64,000 nt of DNA from DASVHS01 sp038244815 (GTDB lineage: Bacteria > Acidobacteriota > Thermoanaerobaculia > Gp7-AA8): assembly GCA_038244815.1 (NCBI GenBank), contig JBBRTB010000004.1:124001-188000 (forward strand). Direction: 5' to 3'. The number at the start of each line of letters is the position of its first letter. Positions within the stretch are counted from its first letter, which is position 1. The notes beneath the pieces were generated by a model. That model had not been told where the DNA came from. It did not search any database and saw only the letters and a list, made by a program, of their open reading frames with translations. A program made the position numbers and the translations under genes. Below, piece after piece: positions 1 through 9,800 of the stretch.

Positions 1-1317
1 CTCCGCGCCGCTGAATCCCGGCGTGGCCGCGGTCAGGGCGTCGAGATCGAATTGACCGGGATCCTGCTTTCGCAGCCTCAGATGGATCGTGAAGATGCTT
101 CGGCGTTCTTCCGCTGTCGGCAGATCGACGAAGAAAATCTCGTCGAAGCGGCCCTTGCGGAGCAGCTCGGGCGGCAGCCGGCTGAGATCGTTGGCCGCCC
201 CAACCACAAACACTTCCGACCGCTTCTCCTGCAGCCACGTGAGAAACGTTGCGAAGAGCCGCTGGGAGAGACCGCCGTCGGCATCGTTCGACGCGCTCTG
301 CGCAAAGGCTTTCTCGATCTCGTCGATCCATACGACCACGGGCGCCATGGCTTCGCCCAGTGACGTCGCTTTCCGAAAATTCTTTTCCGACTCGCCGACG
401 TACTTGTCGTAGAGCCGTCCGGCGTCCAGTTTGAGCAACGGCATGCCCCAGTGCCGGGCGATGAATTTCGACGCCAGCGATTTCCCGCAACCCTGCACAC
501 CGACGAAGAGCACACCCTTGGGCGGTGTGAGATTCATCGCCCGCGCTTCGGCCGTGAAGCCGGCGCTGGCGTTGTCGAGCCACTCCTTGAGCCGGGCGAA
601 GCCTCCGAGCTCGAACTTGTTCCCTTCCGGCGGATAGAACTCGAGCAGGCCGCCGCGCTCGATGATCTCCCCCTTCCAGCGAAACACCTCGTCGATGTCG
701 TTCGCGGTCAGGGCGTTGTCGCGGACGATGACCTTGGCGATGACCTGCCGTACCTGGCTGAGTGTCAACCCGGACAGCGATCGCACCAGCCGCTGCGCAT
801 CGTCACGCGACAGGTCGACGTGCACCCGTTGACGGGCGCTCATGGACTCCACGGTGGCCCGCACGACCTCGCGGATCTCGTTCGGATCGGGAAGCTGCAG
901 GGCGAAGCGGGCGGCCAGCGCCTCGAGGTCTCGAGGCAGGTCGATGGGATCGCCGGTGATCACGAGGGCCGAGCGCGAGGCGTTCATCTGCATGGCCAGC
1001 TCGCGCAGCGACCGGCAGATGGCTGGACTGGTGAGATGGGGCGCGAAGTCCTTCAGCAGATAGATGGCATCGCTGTCGTGGATCTCGTGGATTTTCCGCA
1101 GGAGCAACAGCGGATCGGTGGTCCCCTCGATGTTGACGCCGAGTGTGCGCATGAGACCGTTGGTGAGAGACCAGTCGTAGAGGGGAAGCGACAGGTTCCG
1201 GGCCACTTCGCGGATGATGGAGCGGACGCGCTCCTCCTCCACGGTCTCGATGGCGATCATGGGGTGATAGGACAGAACGAGCGTCTGGAGCTCGTGGACC
1301 ACGCTCTCTTTCTGCAT
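1..1317 (-). CDS. Ycf46-like AAA+ ATPase, 3' end beyond the window
   Basis: This is the first 439 residues of a P-loop AAA+ protein that runs off the left edge. The N-terminal ~235 residues look like the Ycf46-type leader, which is a degenerate AAA-like region. The catalytic module follows, with Walker A GVQGCGKS at about 273-280 and Walker B WIDEIEKAF at about 328-336. A sensor-like segment (GAANDLSRLPPELLRKGRFDE) with the arginine-rich RKGRFDE end then follows. The start is ATG at 1317. Ycf46 proteins are known from plastids and cyanobacteria and occur widely in bacteria. Their substrate is unknown, and in cyanobacteria a link to carbon use has been proposed. It is divergent from lepB, with about 100 bases and a repeat copy between them. 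Confidence 0.85.
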   Translation of the reverse strand, partial: MQKESVVHELQTLVLSYHPMIAIETVEEERVRSIIREVARNLSLPLYDWSLTNGLMRTLGVNIEGTTDPLLLLRKIHEIHDSDAIYLLKDFAPHLTSPAICRSLRELAMQMNASRSALVITGDPIDLPRDLEALAARFALQLPDPNEIREVVRATVESMSARQRVHVDLSRDDAQRLVRSLSGLTLSQVRQVIAKVIVRDNALTANDIDEVFRWKGEIIERGGLLEFYPPEGNKFELGGFARLKEWLDNASAGFTAEARAMNLTPPKGVLFVGVQGCGKSLASKFIARHWGMPLLKLDAGRLYDKYVGESEKNFRKATSLGEAMAPVVVWIDEIEKAFAQSASNDADGGLSQRLFATFLTWLQEKRSEVFVVGAANDLSRLPPELLRKGRFDEIFFVDLPTAEERRSIFTIHLRLRKQDPGQFDLDALTAATPGFSGAE

Positions 1318-1342
1318 CGCTGGATCGTCGGCCCGTCGCCCC

Positions 1343-1374
1343 GATTCGTGTCCTCAGGGGCGGCTCGGAATGAC
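1343..1374 (-). repeat. Copy of the GTCATTCC-type intergenic repeat (variant centre)
   Basis: Read on the minus strand it begins GTCATTCCGAGCCG and ends GAATC 32 bases later. The ends and spacing match the copies at 3981, 14158 and 25340, but the middle differs. It lies between the divergent Ycf46-like gene and lepB. Confidence 0.55.
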
Positions 1375-1421
1375 ATGCATATGGTACGCGGTTCACCAAA
1401 CCGTACCAGTCGTCCTCAGGC

Positions 1422-2084
1422 ATGAACAAGAAGAAAGTCTTCGAAGAGCTGCGCATTTTTCTGGTGATGCTTCTCGTGGTCAGCTCTCTGCGCTCGGCGC
1501 TCGCGGACTGGAACGACGTACCCACGGGGTCGATGAAGCCGACCATCGAGATCGGCGATCGGGTGGTCGTCAACAAGCTGGCGTACGACCTCAAGGTCCC
1601 GTTCACGACAATCGAGATCGTCAAGTGGGCCGATCCACAGCGGGGTGACATCGTCGTCCTGTTCTCCCCCGTCGACGGCACCCGGCTGGTCAAGCGCGTC
1701 ATCGCCGTTCCCGGCGACACGGTGGGCCTCTCCGACAACCAGCTCTTCATCAACGGAAAGGCGGCCACCTGGTCGACCATGCGCCCGGAGAACGACGCGG
1801 AGCAGGGATTCACGCTCATCACGAAGGAGACGCTTTTCGGCCGCACGCACAAGATGATGCTCACGCCTCATATTCCGGCGGTGCGCTCATTCGGCCCGAT
1901 CACCGTACCGAAAGGGCAGTACTTCGTTCTGGGCGATAATCGGGACAACAGTAATGACAGCCGGTTCATCGGCTTCATTGCGCGGAAGAGCATCGTGGGG
2001 CGTGCCACCGCGGTGGCCTTCTCGCTCGACCGCGAGCATCATTTCGCTCCACGTTTCGACAGGTTTTTCAAGAAACTCGAGTAA
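1422..2084 (+). CDS. lepB: Signal peptidase I
   Basis: LepB cleaves signal peptides from exported proteins at the outer face of the inner membrane. The 220-residue protein has a single N-terminal membrane anchor (about 10-28). It then has the S26 family boxes: the catalytic serine in PTGSMKPT (Ser37), the general-base lysine in LVKRVIAVPGD (Lys91) and the GDNRDNSNDSR box near 176-186. This is a minimal one-anchor type, shorter than the two-anchor E. coli enzyme (324 aa). The next gene, a secreted rhodanese, starts 9 bases downstream, so the two are likely co-transcribed. Confidence 0.95.
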   Translation: MNKKKVFEELRIFLVMLLVVSSLRSALADWNDVPTGSMKPTIEIGDRVVVNKLAYDLKVPFTTIEIVKWADPQRGDIVVLFSPVDGTRLVKRVIAVPGDTVGLSDNQLFINGKAATWSTMRPENDAEQGFTLITKETLFGRTHKMMLTPHIPAVRSFGPITVPKGQYFVLGDNRDNSNDSRFIGFIARKSIVGRATAVAFSLDREHHFAPRFDRFFKKLE

Positions 2085-2093
2085 GGAGGCTCA

Positions 2094-2573
2094 ATGCGTA
2101 GTTTCGCCGCAGTAGCGATCTTCGCCGCGCTGGCCCTGCCGGTCAGCGCGCAGAAGGTCATGGTTCCGGCGCAGTCGTCGAACCCCAACCTCATCATCAC
2201 GCCGGCCCAGCAGAACCAGGCTCAGTTGGAGAGTCTGGAAAAGGCGCGCCGCATTCCGCGCGACGAAGCCGTGAAGCTCGTCAAGGAGAACAAAGCGATC
2301 TTCGTGGACGTGCGCTCGAAGGAGTCGTACGAGGCCGGCCACATCAAAGGGGCGATCAGCATCCCTGAAAGCGAGCTGATCACCCGCCTCAAGGAGATCC
2401 CGCCCAAGCGGATGATCGTCACCTACTGTGCTTGAGAGAACGAGCACACAAGCGCCCGTGCGGTGCTGGATCTCAATGCTCACGGAATCAAGAACACGGC
2501 CGCCCTCCTCGGCGGCTGGAACCAGTGGTCGGCCCTGGGCCTGCCGACGGAATCAGGAATCGGCAAGAAATAG
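2094..2573 (+). CDS. Exported rhodanese-domain protein with an in-frame TGA, candidate selenoprotein
   Basis: Conventional translation stops at TGA 2433-2435 after 113 residues. The same frame then continues without a stop to TAG 2571-2573 and encodes the missing C-terminal half of a rhodanese domain (ENEHTSARAV..., then LLGGWNQW...GLP). With TGA read through, the protein has 159 residues. It has a signal peptide (1-19), a spacer, and a rhodanese domain at about 55-155. The TGA is residue 114 in YC-A-X-ENEHTSA, where relatives commonly carry a second cysteine after the catalytic Cys112. Selenocysteine is therefore the leading reading; a recent nonsense mutation is the alternative. A strong Shine-Dalgarno (AAGGAGG at 2084-2090) precedes the ATG. 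Confidence 0.75.
2443..2467 (+). promoter_or_regulatory. Possible bacterial SECIS hairpin after the rhodanese TGA
   Basis: Just 3' of the TGA, AGCAC (2443-2447) can pair with GTGCT (2463-2467), and CGC (2453-2455) with GCG (2460-2462), around loop CCGT. The apical loop is about 20-24 bases from the TGA, within the spacing known for bacterial SECIS elements. The stem is short and bulged and the loop lacks an early G, so this is only suggestive by eye. Confidence 0.3.
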
Positions 2574-2698
2574 GTCGTCAGTCCCAGAGGTCGTCGGTCA
2601 CGGGCCGCTTGCCGAGAGGCACGCGGCCCTTTCTATTTTTCCGCTTCGCCGCCCAACGACCCACGACCCACGACCCACGACCGTCATAAGATTCGCCC
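2574..2698. repeat. Heptamer-repeat intergenic element before enolase
   Basis: The gap holds GGTCGTC-type sequence on its left (about 2574-2602). On its right is a CCCACGA tandem repeat of period 7 (about 2651-2682) that is partly complementary to the left part. The layout resembles the other short-tandem hairpin elements in this window. It reaches to within about 15 bases of the enolase start, so it may affect enolase translation or act as the terminator of the rhodanese gene. Confidence 0.6.
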
Positions 2699-3973
<1,275 letters not shown>

Positions 3974-3980
3974 GGATGGG

Positions 3981-4012
3981 TCATTCCGAGCCGCGAAGAC
4001 GGCGAGGAATGA
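3981..4012 (+). repeat. GTCATTCC-type intergenic repeat
   Basis: The copy begins TCATTCCGAGCCGCGAAG and runs to GAGGAAT, eight bases after the enolase stop. It matches the copies at 14158 and 25340 through this core. Confidence 0.75.
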
Positions 4013-4052
4013 CGGGCGGTGGGCGCCCGACTGGAGAAGGGCCGCCACATAT

Positions 4053-4066
4053 GTCAACATATTGAC
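4053..4066. promoter_or_regulatory. Perfect 5-4-5 palindrome at the marR start, possible operator
   Basis: GTCAA-CATA-TTGAC is a perfect inverted repeat ending one base before the ATG at 4068. MarR proteins bind short AT-rich palindromes and often repress themselves, so autoregulation is plausible. There is no direct proof. Confidence 0.4.
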
Positions 4067-4067
4067 C

Positions 4068-4490
4068 ATGGCGGAGGAGCGCGAGCTCGTGGCCGGGGTC
4101 ATCCAGCTTGGTAATCTGCTGATGCGACACCTGGCGCCGCTGTTCGACAAGGCCAACATCACACCACAGCAGTGGGCGGTACTCTCGACGATCGGCGACG
4201 CTCCCGTGAACATGGCCACCGTAGCGCGCAAGCTGGCCGTGTCGAAGCAGAACATGACCGGCATGATGTCCCGCCTCGAACAGCTCAGTCTGATCGAACG
4301 ATCGGAGAACCCTCAGGACCTGCGTTCCTCGCAGGTGCAGCTCACACGGCGTGGCCGATCGGTTCTCGAGAGACTGAAGCCCGCGTACGAGGAGTGGCAG
4401 AAGGGCATCGGGCGGGACATTCCGGAGCGGGACCTTCAGACGCTGACGCGCGTGATCAACCGGCTGATTTCGCAGCTCGAGCAGCGCTAG
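4068..4490 (+). CDS. MarR-family transcriptional regulator
   Basis: A 140-residue winged-helix repressor type. The N-terminal dimerisation helix is followed by the helix-turn-helix (about 55-80, VNMATVARKLAVSKQNMTG) and the wing (LIERSENPQDLRSSQVQLT, about 90-108) with the usual D-x-R. Start ATG 4068 is preferred to the in-frame TTG six bases upstream, which lies inside a palindrome that may be its operator. Its ligand and targets are not evident. The 3' end overlaps the convergent diguanylate cyclase gene by 35 bases. Confidence 0.88.
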   Translation: MAEERELVAGVIQLGNLLMRHLAPLFDKANITPQQWAVLSTIGDAPVNMATVARKLAVSKQNMTGMMSRLEQLSLIERSENPQDLRSSQVQLTRRGRSVLERLKPAYEEWQKGIGRDIPERDLQTLTRVINRLISQLEQR

Positions 4491-5664
4491 CACCGACGAT
4501 CACGCGATTGCGCCCGAGACGTTTGGCTTCGTAGAGACGCTCGTCGGCCTTCTGGAAGAGACCTTCCGCGGTGGCGCCATCGTCGGGATGGATCGCAGCG
4601 CCGATACTGATCGTCAACTGGGCGCAACCTTCCACGGTCGGAAGGGACTCGACACTGGCGCGAATGCGCTCGGCCAGATGAGCGAGCGCTCCTCCGTCTG
4701 CGAGCGGAACGATGACCGCGAATTCCTCGCCGCCGTAGCGCGCCGGAAAGTCGACAGCGCGAACCGTATCGCGGATGACCTGGGCCACACGCTGCAAGGC
4801 GTCGTTGCCGGCCAGATGCCCGAAGCGATCGTTGTACTGCTTGAAACGGTCGAGATCGAGGATGAGAACGCCGAAACGTTGTCCGTAACGGATGGCGCGC
4901 GCGATCTCGACATCGATGCGTTCGCGGAACGCGCGGAAGTTCGGCAGCGCAGTCAGGTCGTCGGTGCGGGCCCGGGCGTTGAGCTCGTCCGCCATCCGGT
5001 TGAACGCCACCCCGAGCTTCGCCACTTCGCGGTCGCCGCCGACCGGAGCGCGCACGCCGACATCGCCCCCGGCGATGCGATCGGCGGCCGAGGCAAGGTT
5101 TTCGACGGGCCGGACGACTTTGTGGATCGTCGTCGTGGCCACGGCGAAGCTGAGGATCACCACGATCCAGGCCACGGCGATGCCCGATCGCATCATGTCG
5201 TCGGCATCGCGCCGCAACATCGGAAGCTGTCGCTGGATCTCCGCCTTGTGCGCTTCGATCAGCCGTTGGGCCTGCTCGACGATCCGCACCGATTCGGTAT
5301 GCAGTTCCGAACGGTGATCGCCCTGCTCGAGCAGCTCGCGAAAGGAGCGGATGCGCACGCGCAGCGTGGCCACGTCGATGGTCTCGAGCGCCGGCGTGTC
5401 GAGGAGCTGCTCGATCGAGCCGTAGCGCTGCACCGCTCCCGGCTCCTCCTGGCGCAGGCTGGCGAAGAATCCGTTCTGCTGACGGATGATCTCCTCGAGT
5501 CTGGCGATGGCCTCCGTCTCGACCGAGATGAGACGCGACCACCGTGCCTGCGACTGCCTGGCGCGCCAGCTCAGACCGAACGTGATGAGCAGCAGGGCGA
5601 CGGCGAATGCGCCAGTCAACCACAACACCCGAACGCGCAGCCGAGTCCTGGACACCACAAACAA
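4456..5664 (-). CDS. Membrane diguanylate cyclase (GGDEF) with HAMP
   Basis: It makes cyclic di-GMP from two GTP. The 402 residues comprise a membrane helix (about 13-31), a periplasmic helical sensor region (32-160), a second helix (about 161-180), HAMP (about 181-235) and a GGDEF domain (about 237-395). The active-site loop is GGEEF at 311-315. The product-inhibition I-site RAVD sits at 302-305, exactly five residues upstream, so it looks active and feedback-inhibited. The apparent start is TTG at 5664, with GTG codons two and three positions later as alternatives. Its start lies only 13 bases from the divergent glycerate kinase start, leaving almost no promoter space. Confidence 0.9.
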   Translation of the reverse strand: MFVVSRTRLRVRVLWLTGAFAVALLLITFGLSWRARQSQARWSRLISVETEAIARLEEIIRQQNGFFASLRQEEPGAVQRYGSIEQLLDTPALETIDVATLRVRIRSFRELLEQGDHRSELHTESVRIVEQAQRLIEAHKAEIQRQLPMLRRDADDMMRSGIAVAWIVVILSFAVATTTIHKVVRPVENLASAADRIAGGDVGVRAPVGGDREVAKLGVAFNRMADELNARARTDDLTALPNFRAFRERIDVEIARAIRYGQRFGVLILDLDRFKQYNDRFGHLAGNDALQRVAQVIRDTVRAVDFPARYGGEEFAVIVPLADGGALAHLAERIRASVESLPTVEGCAQLTISIGAAIHPDDGATAEGLFQKADERLYEAKRLGRNRVIVGASAARAAKSAG

Positions 5665-5677
5665 GGATAATCGCGCC

Positions 5678-6847
5678 GTGGCCGATTTGGAATCGATCTA
5701 CCGCCGGACGCTCTCCGGGTGCGCGCCGGAAGTCATCGTGCGCCAGGCGGTGGGCGAGTCGATGCCGCGCCAGGTCGTGGCCGTCGGAAAGTGCGCCGGC
5801 CGGATGCTGGACGGCGTTTCCTTCGACCGGGCCATCTGTATCGTGCCCCGCGGGTATCCGCGCCCGGATCTCTCCCGTCCCGCGGCGCCCGTGACGATCT
5901 GCGAAGGCGGGCATCCCAACATCGACGACGACAGCTTCGCGGCGGGCCAGCAGCTTCTCGCGTTCATCGATCAATGCAGGGGCGACGTGCTGTTCCTCAT
6001 CTCCGGCGGTGGCTCGGCCTGTGCCGAGGTTCCGCTTCCGCCGTTTACCCGTGAGGAGATCAGCGCGACGAACCGGCAGCTCGTTGCTTCGGCCCTGTCC
6101 ATCGCCGAGATCAACACCGTGCGCAAACATCTCTCCGCGATCAAAGGCGGCAAGCTGGCCGGCCGCGTACGCGGCCGCTGTGTGACGCTCGTCTACTCCG
6201 ACGTCTCGACGGGCGCGATCGGCGACGTCGCCTCCGGCCCGACGTTCGCCGACGAAACGACGAACAGCGAGGCCGCGCGAATCCTCGAGCGAGTCGGCGG
6301 TCGTGCCGATGTCGTGGCGAAGCTGCGCGCAGCGACAGAGGCGATGCGACCTCGCTTGAACACGAGCGCGCGCATCATCGCCGACAACGGAACGCTCGCG
6401 GCGACCGCGGCTACGCTCGTCGAACGTCCGGTCGTGCTGCGCGCGCAGATCGAGTCGAGCGTCGAGGCCGCGGCGATCATGCTGGCGGAGCGTGCGGCAG
6501 CGCTGCAACCGGGTGAAGTGCTGATCGCCGGCGGCGAGCCGACGGTGGCGCGTCACGGCAGCGGAAAGGGCGGTCGCTGTTGCGAGCTCGCGGTTCGCTT
6601 CGCGATGCACTGCGGCAACCCCGCGTTGTTCGGGAGCTCCGACGGCGTGGATGGCTCGAGCGGCGTCGCGGGCATTTTGGTGGATCCCGCTTCCGGCCCG
6701 GAGGAGCGCCTGCGAGCGGCCCCGGAGCTGCTCGCCCTGCTGGCCGCCTCGGAGTCTCTCGCCGCCGCGAACTTGGTCGGCCGAGCCGTTATGATGCCGC
6801 CGACGGGAAACAATCTTCGCGATCTCTTTCTCGTAGCAGGCGCTTAG
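5678..6847 (+). CDS. Glycerate 2-kinase, MOFRL/GckA family
   Basis: It phosphorylates D-glycerate to 2-phosphoglycerate, which would feed directly into the enolase step encoded nearby. The 389 residues include AVGKCAGRML near the N-terminus, the glycine-rich SGGGSACAEVPLPP, the EINTVRKHLSAIKGGKLA helix and the VYSDVSTGAIGDVASGPT segment typical of the family. The MOFRL C-terminal domain ends ...LRDLFLVAGA. The start is taken as GTG 5678, since the frame upstream overlaps the divergent gene and does not resemble the family. It is somewhat short for a family that usually has 410-450 residues. Confidence 0.88.
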   Translation: MADLESIYRRTLSGCAPEVIVRQAVGESMPRQVVAVGKCAGRMLDGVSFDRAICIVPRGYPRPDLSRPAAPVTICEGGHPNIDDDSFAAGQQLLAFIDQCRGDVLFLISGGGSACAEVPLPPFTREEISATNRQLVASALSIAEINTVRKHLSAIKGGKLAGRVRGRCVTLVYSDVSTGAIGDVASGPTFADETTNSEAARILERVGGRADVVAKLRAATEAMRPRLNTSARIIADNGTLAATAATLVERPVVLRAQIESSVEAAAIMLAERAAALQPGEVLIAGGEPTVARHGSGKGGRCCELAVRFAMHCGNPALFGSSDGVDGSSGVAGILVDPASGPEERLRAAPELLALLAASESLAAANLVGRAVMMPPTGNNLRDLFLVAGA

Positions 6848-6895
6848 GGGTCAGGTGGCTCACCATTAGCAAGCCCGCCGTCAGCAGCGGCATTC

Positions 6896-9800
6896 ATGGA
6901 CGAGAACAGTCAGAACAGCAACACCCTGTTTCCGCATGAAACGGAGCACGGGCATCACCGCTCCTCACGGGAACGGCAGCGACGGGGGCCGATGTGGGGC
7001 TGCCTCAAAGCGTTCCTGCTGATCGCCGCGGGACTGCTGCTTCTGCTGTTCATCGTCATCGGCGGAGGATGGTGGTACGTCGGTTCGACGAGTTTTGCCG
7101 ATCTCGTCGCCAAGCGCGTCGCCTCCACGCTCAAGGAACGGCTTGGCCGCGAAGTCACGATCGGACAGGTCGTCATCGACCGCGCGCATCTCCGTCAGGT
7201 CGTCCTCAAAGACATCCGCATCGCCAATGCGCCCGGCGGCGTCAACCCCTACTTCGCGACGGTGAAAGAAGTGGTGATCAGCGGCGGCGTCGATTCGTTC
7301 TGGCGGCGCAACATCAAAGTCGGACGCATCGACGTCATCGACCCGAGACTCTTCTTCGAGATCTATCCGGCCGGCTCGACGCTCGTTCACAACTTTCCGC
7401 ACTGGGACTCCGGGCCGCCGAGCACCTACACGATCGTGCACTTCGAGCTCGGCACGATGTACGTCAAGGGCGGTGGCTTCTCGTTCCTCGACCGCCGGCA
7501 CGACATCACGGCGGTGGCCACCGATCTGACCTCCCAGATCAACATCACGCGTGCGAAGGATCTCTACGAAGGCATCGTGAAGAGCCCGCGCGTAACCGTG
7601 AAGATTCAGGATTACGAGCCGGTCGCTCTCGATCTGCGCGGGGGCTTCCGTTACACGCCAAGCAGGCTCGAGTTGCAATCGATTGCCATGCGCGGCACCG
7701 GTCTCGACCTGTTCGTGTCCGGCAGCGTTGCGCCGCTCAGCGACGGTGTCTACAACCTGCGCATCCGCTCGCAGGCCGATCTGGAGCGCGTTCGGCAGAT
7801 CTTCCGCGTCAATCGCCTGCTGCACGGCGTCGTCTCGATGGACACACGGCTGCGCGGAGAGCAGGGGACGTTCACGCTCGAAGGCGGGTGGAGCTCGCCG
7901 GACATCGTCGCCGACACCTACGAGCTGACGAACGCGAAGGGCCACCTCAACGTCACCGGCGACCGGACGGTGGTCGACGTGGAGACCGCGCGCTACGGCG
8001 GCGGCACGATCGGCGCGCATTACACGCTGAGCGAGTACAGCGAGCCGTACCCGATGAACGTCGAGCTGCGCTACGACGGCATCTCCATCGAGCGCCTCTT
8101 CAACGACTGGACGATCGAGAACACCGGACTTCGCGGCGCGGCGACGGGCCGGCTCATGTACCACTGGAACAAGGACAAGGTCCTCGAAGGGGCCGGATCG
8201 GGAACGGCCACGCTCTCGAAGAACGCCACTGCCTTCTCCGGCGCGAAGTATCCGATTCCGCTCGGAGGGACGGTGCAGTACGCGCTCGACAACGGCGTGG
8301 TGACGTTCCGCGACATGCAGCTCGACACGGCCACGTCCCATCTATCCGTCAAGGGGACGCTGCGCATCTCCGACGTCTTCACGAATCTCGACATACGCAT
8401 TCACAGCAGCGACTTCAGCGAGCTCGATCGCGCCGGCTACAACTTCGCGCACTCCGCCGGCAAGAAGACATACACGCTCCTCGGCCTCGGCGGCGGGGGC
8501 GACATCGCCGCCACCGTGCACGGAAAGTTGAAGACGCCGCAGGTCGTCGCGCACATCACCGGCAGCGGCACGAAATACAACAACGTCCTTCTCGGGGCTT
8601 CGGCCATCGATCTGCACTACGACGGCGACAAGAGCGTTCTCACGTTCGATCGCGCCGCGTTCACGAACGCCGGCGGCCGTCTCTCACTCGCGGGCGCGGT
8701 CGGTTTTCCCGATCGCGGCCCCAGCCCGCGCTTCGACATCGCCGTCGAGGCCACGAACTATCCGATCGACCGGGCCACGGCCGCCGTCAACCTCAAGATG
8801 AGCGTGGGCGGCGGCACGGGAACCGGAAAGATGATCGTCACCGGCACGCCGGACGAGGGAAAAGTCACCTTCGTGAACCTGATCATCAACCAGGGCGCGT
8901 CGCAGCTCCGGCTGGCCGGTGATGTGAACTGGTATCCCGGAAAGGGGACGACGCGCTTCGATCTCGACATCGCCGCGCGCGATTTTCCGGTCAGGAGCAT
9001 TCTCACGTTTCTCGATCTCTCCACGTTCCCGGTCGAAGGAGCGCTGACCGGCACGCTGCATCTGCAGGGTCCCAAGACGGCGCTGGAGGGCGCGGGAAGC
9101 GTGACTGTCCGCAACGGCACGATTTACGGAGAGCCCGTCGACGTCGCCGCTGCCGACATCGTCTTTTCCAAAGGCACGCTGAAAGCGACGAACATCTCCG
9201 TCAGCGCGCCGGCCGGGCAGCTCGAGGGCGAGGCGGAGATGAACCTCACCACGAATCAGTTCAGCTACAACATCACCTCGAGCTCGATCGATCTGTCGCA
9301 CATCAGACTGCTGGAATCGCTCAAAGGTCTCCTCGGCGGCAACGTGGTCCTGACGTCGAGCGGCGCCGGAACGTTCGATCAGCCCGAACTGGTCGTGGAA
9401 GCGACGTTGAACCAGCTCACGCTCAGCGGCCTGTCGCTGCCGCCTGACTCTCCGCCGCCGTCGCTGTACGTGGCCATCCGCAACGGCAAGCTGATCGTGC
9501 GCGGATCGATCGCCAACGTGCTCACCATCGAGGGCGAGGGTTCCGTCGGGGCCGGCAACACCGTCGATGGTCTGGTGCGCATCAACATCCCGGACATCGC
9601 GCGACTGCTGGCCATCTCGCCGAAGACAGCCTCTCTTCCGGCAACGGGTAACGCCGTGATCGAGCTCAAGCTGGGCGGAAAGCTGTCGCCGATCGAGGCC
9701 CTGCGCATCGATGCCACCATCCCGACGCTGAAGCTGAGCGTCTCCGATCACGAGTTCACGCCGCGCGCGCCCTTGCGTTTCGGATTGCGCGACGGCCGCA

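Noticed and set aside
2094..2435. A complete 113-residue short rhodanese
   Set aside because: It would lack the second half of the fold, which is encoded in frame straight after the TGA.
4487..6610. 707-codon minus-strand frame through the GGDEF and glycerate kinase genes
   Set aside because: It overlaps two well-supported genes and has an Arg-rich, non-globular composition.
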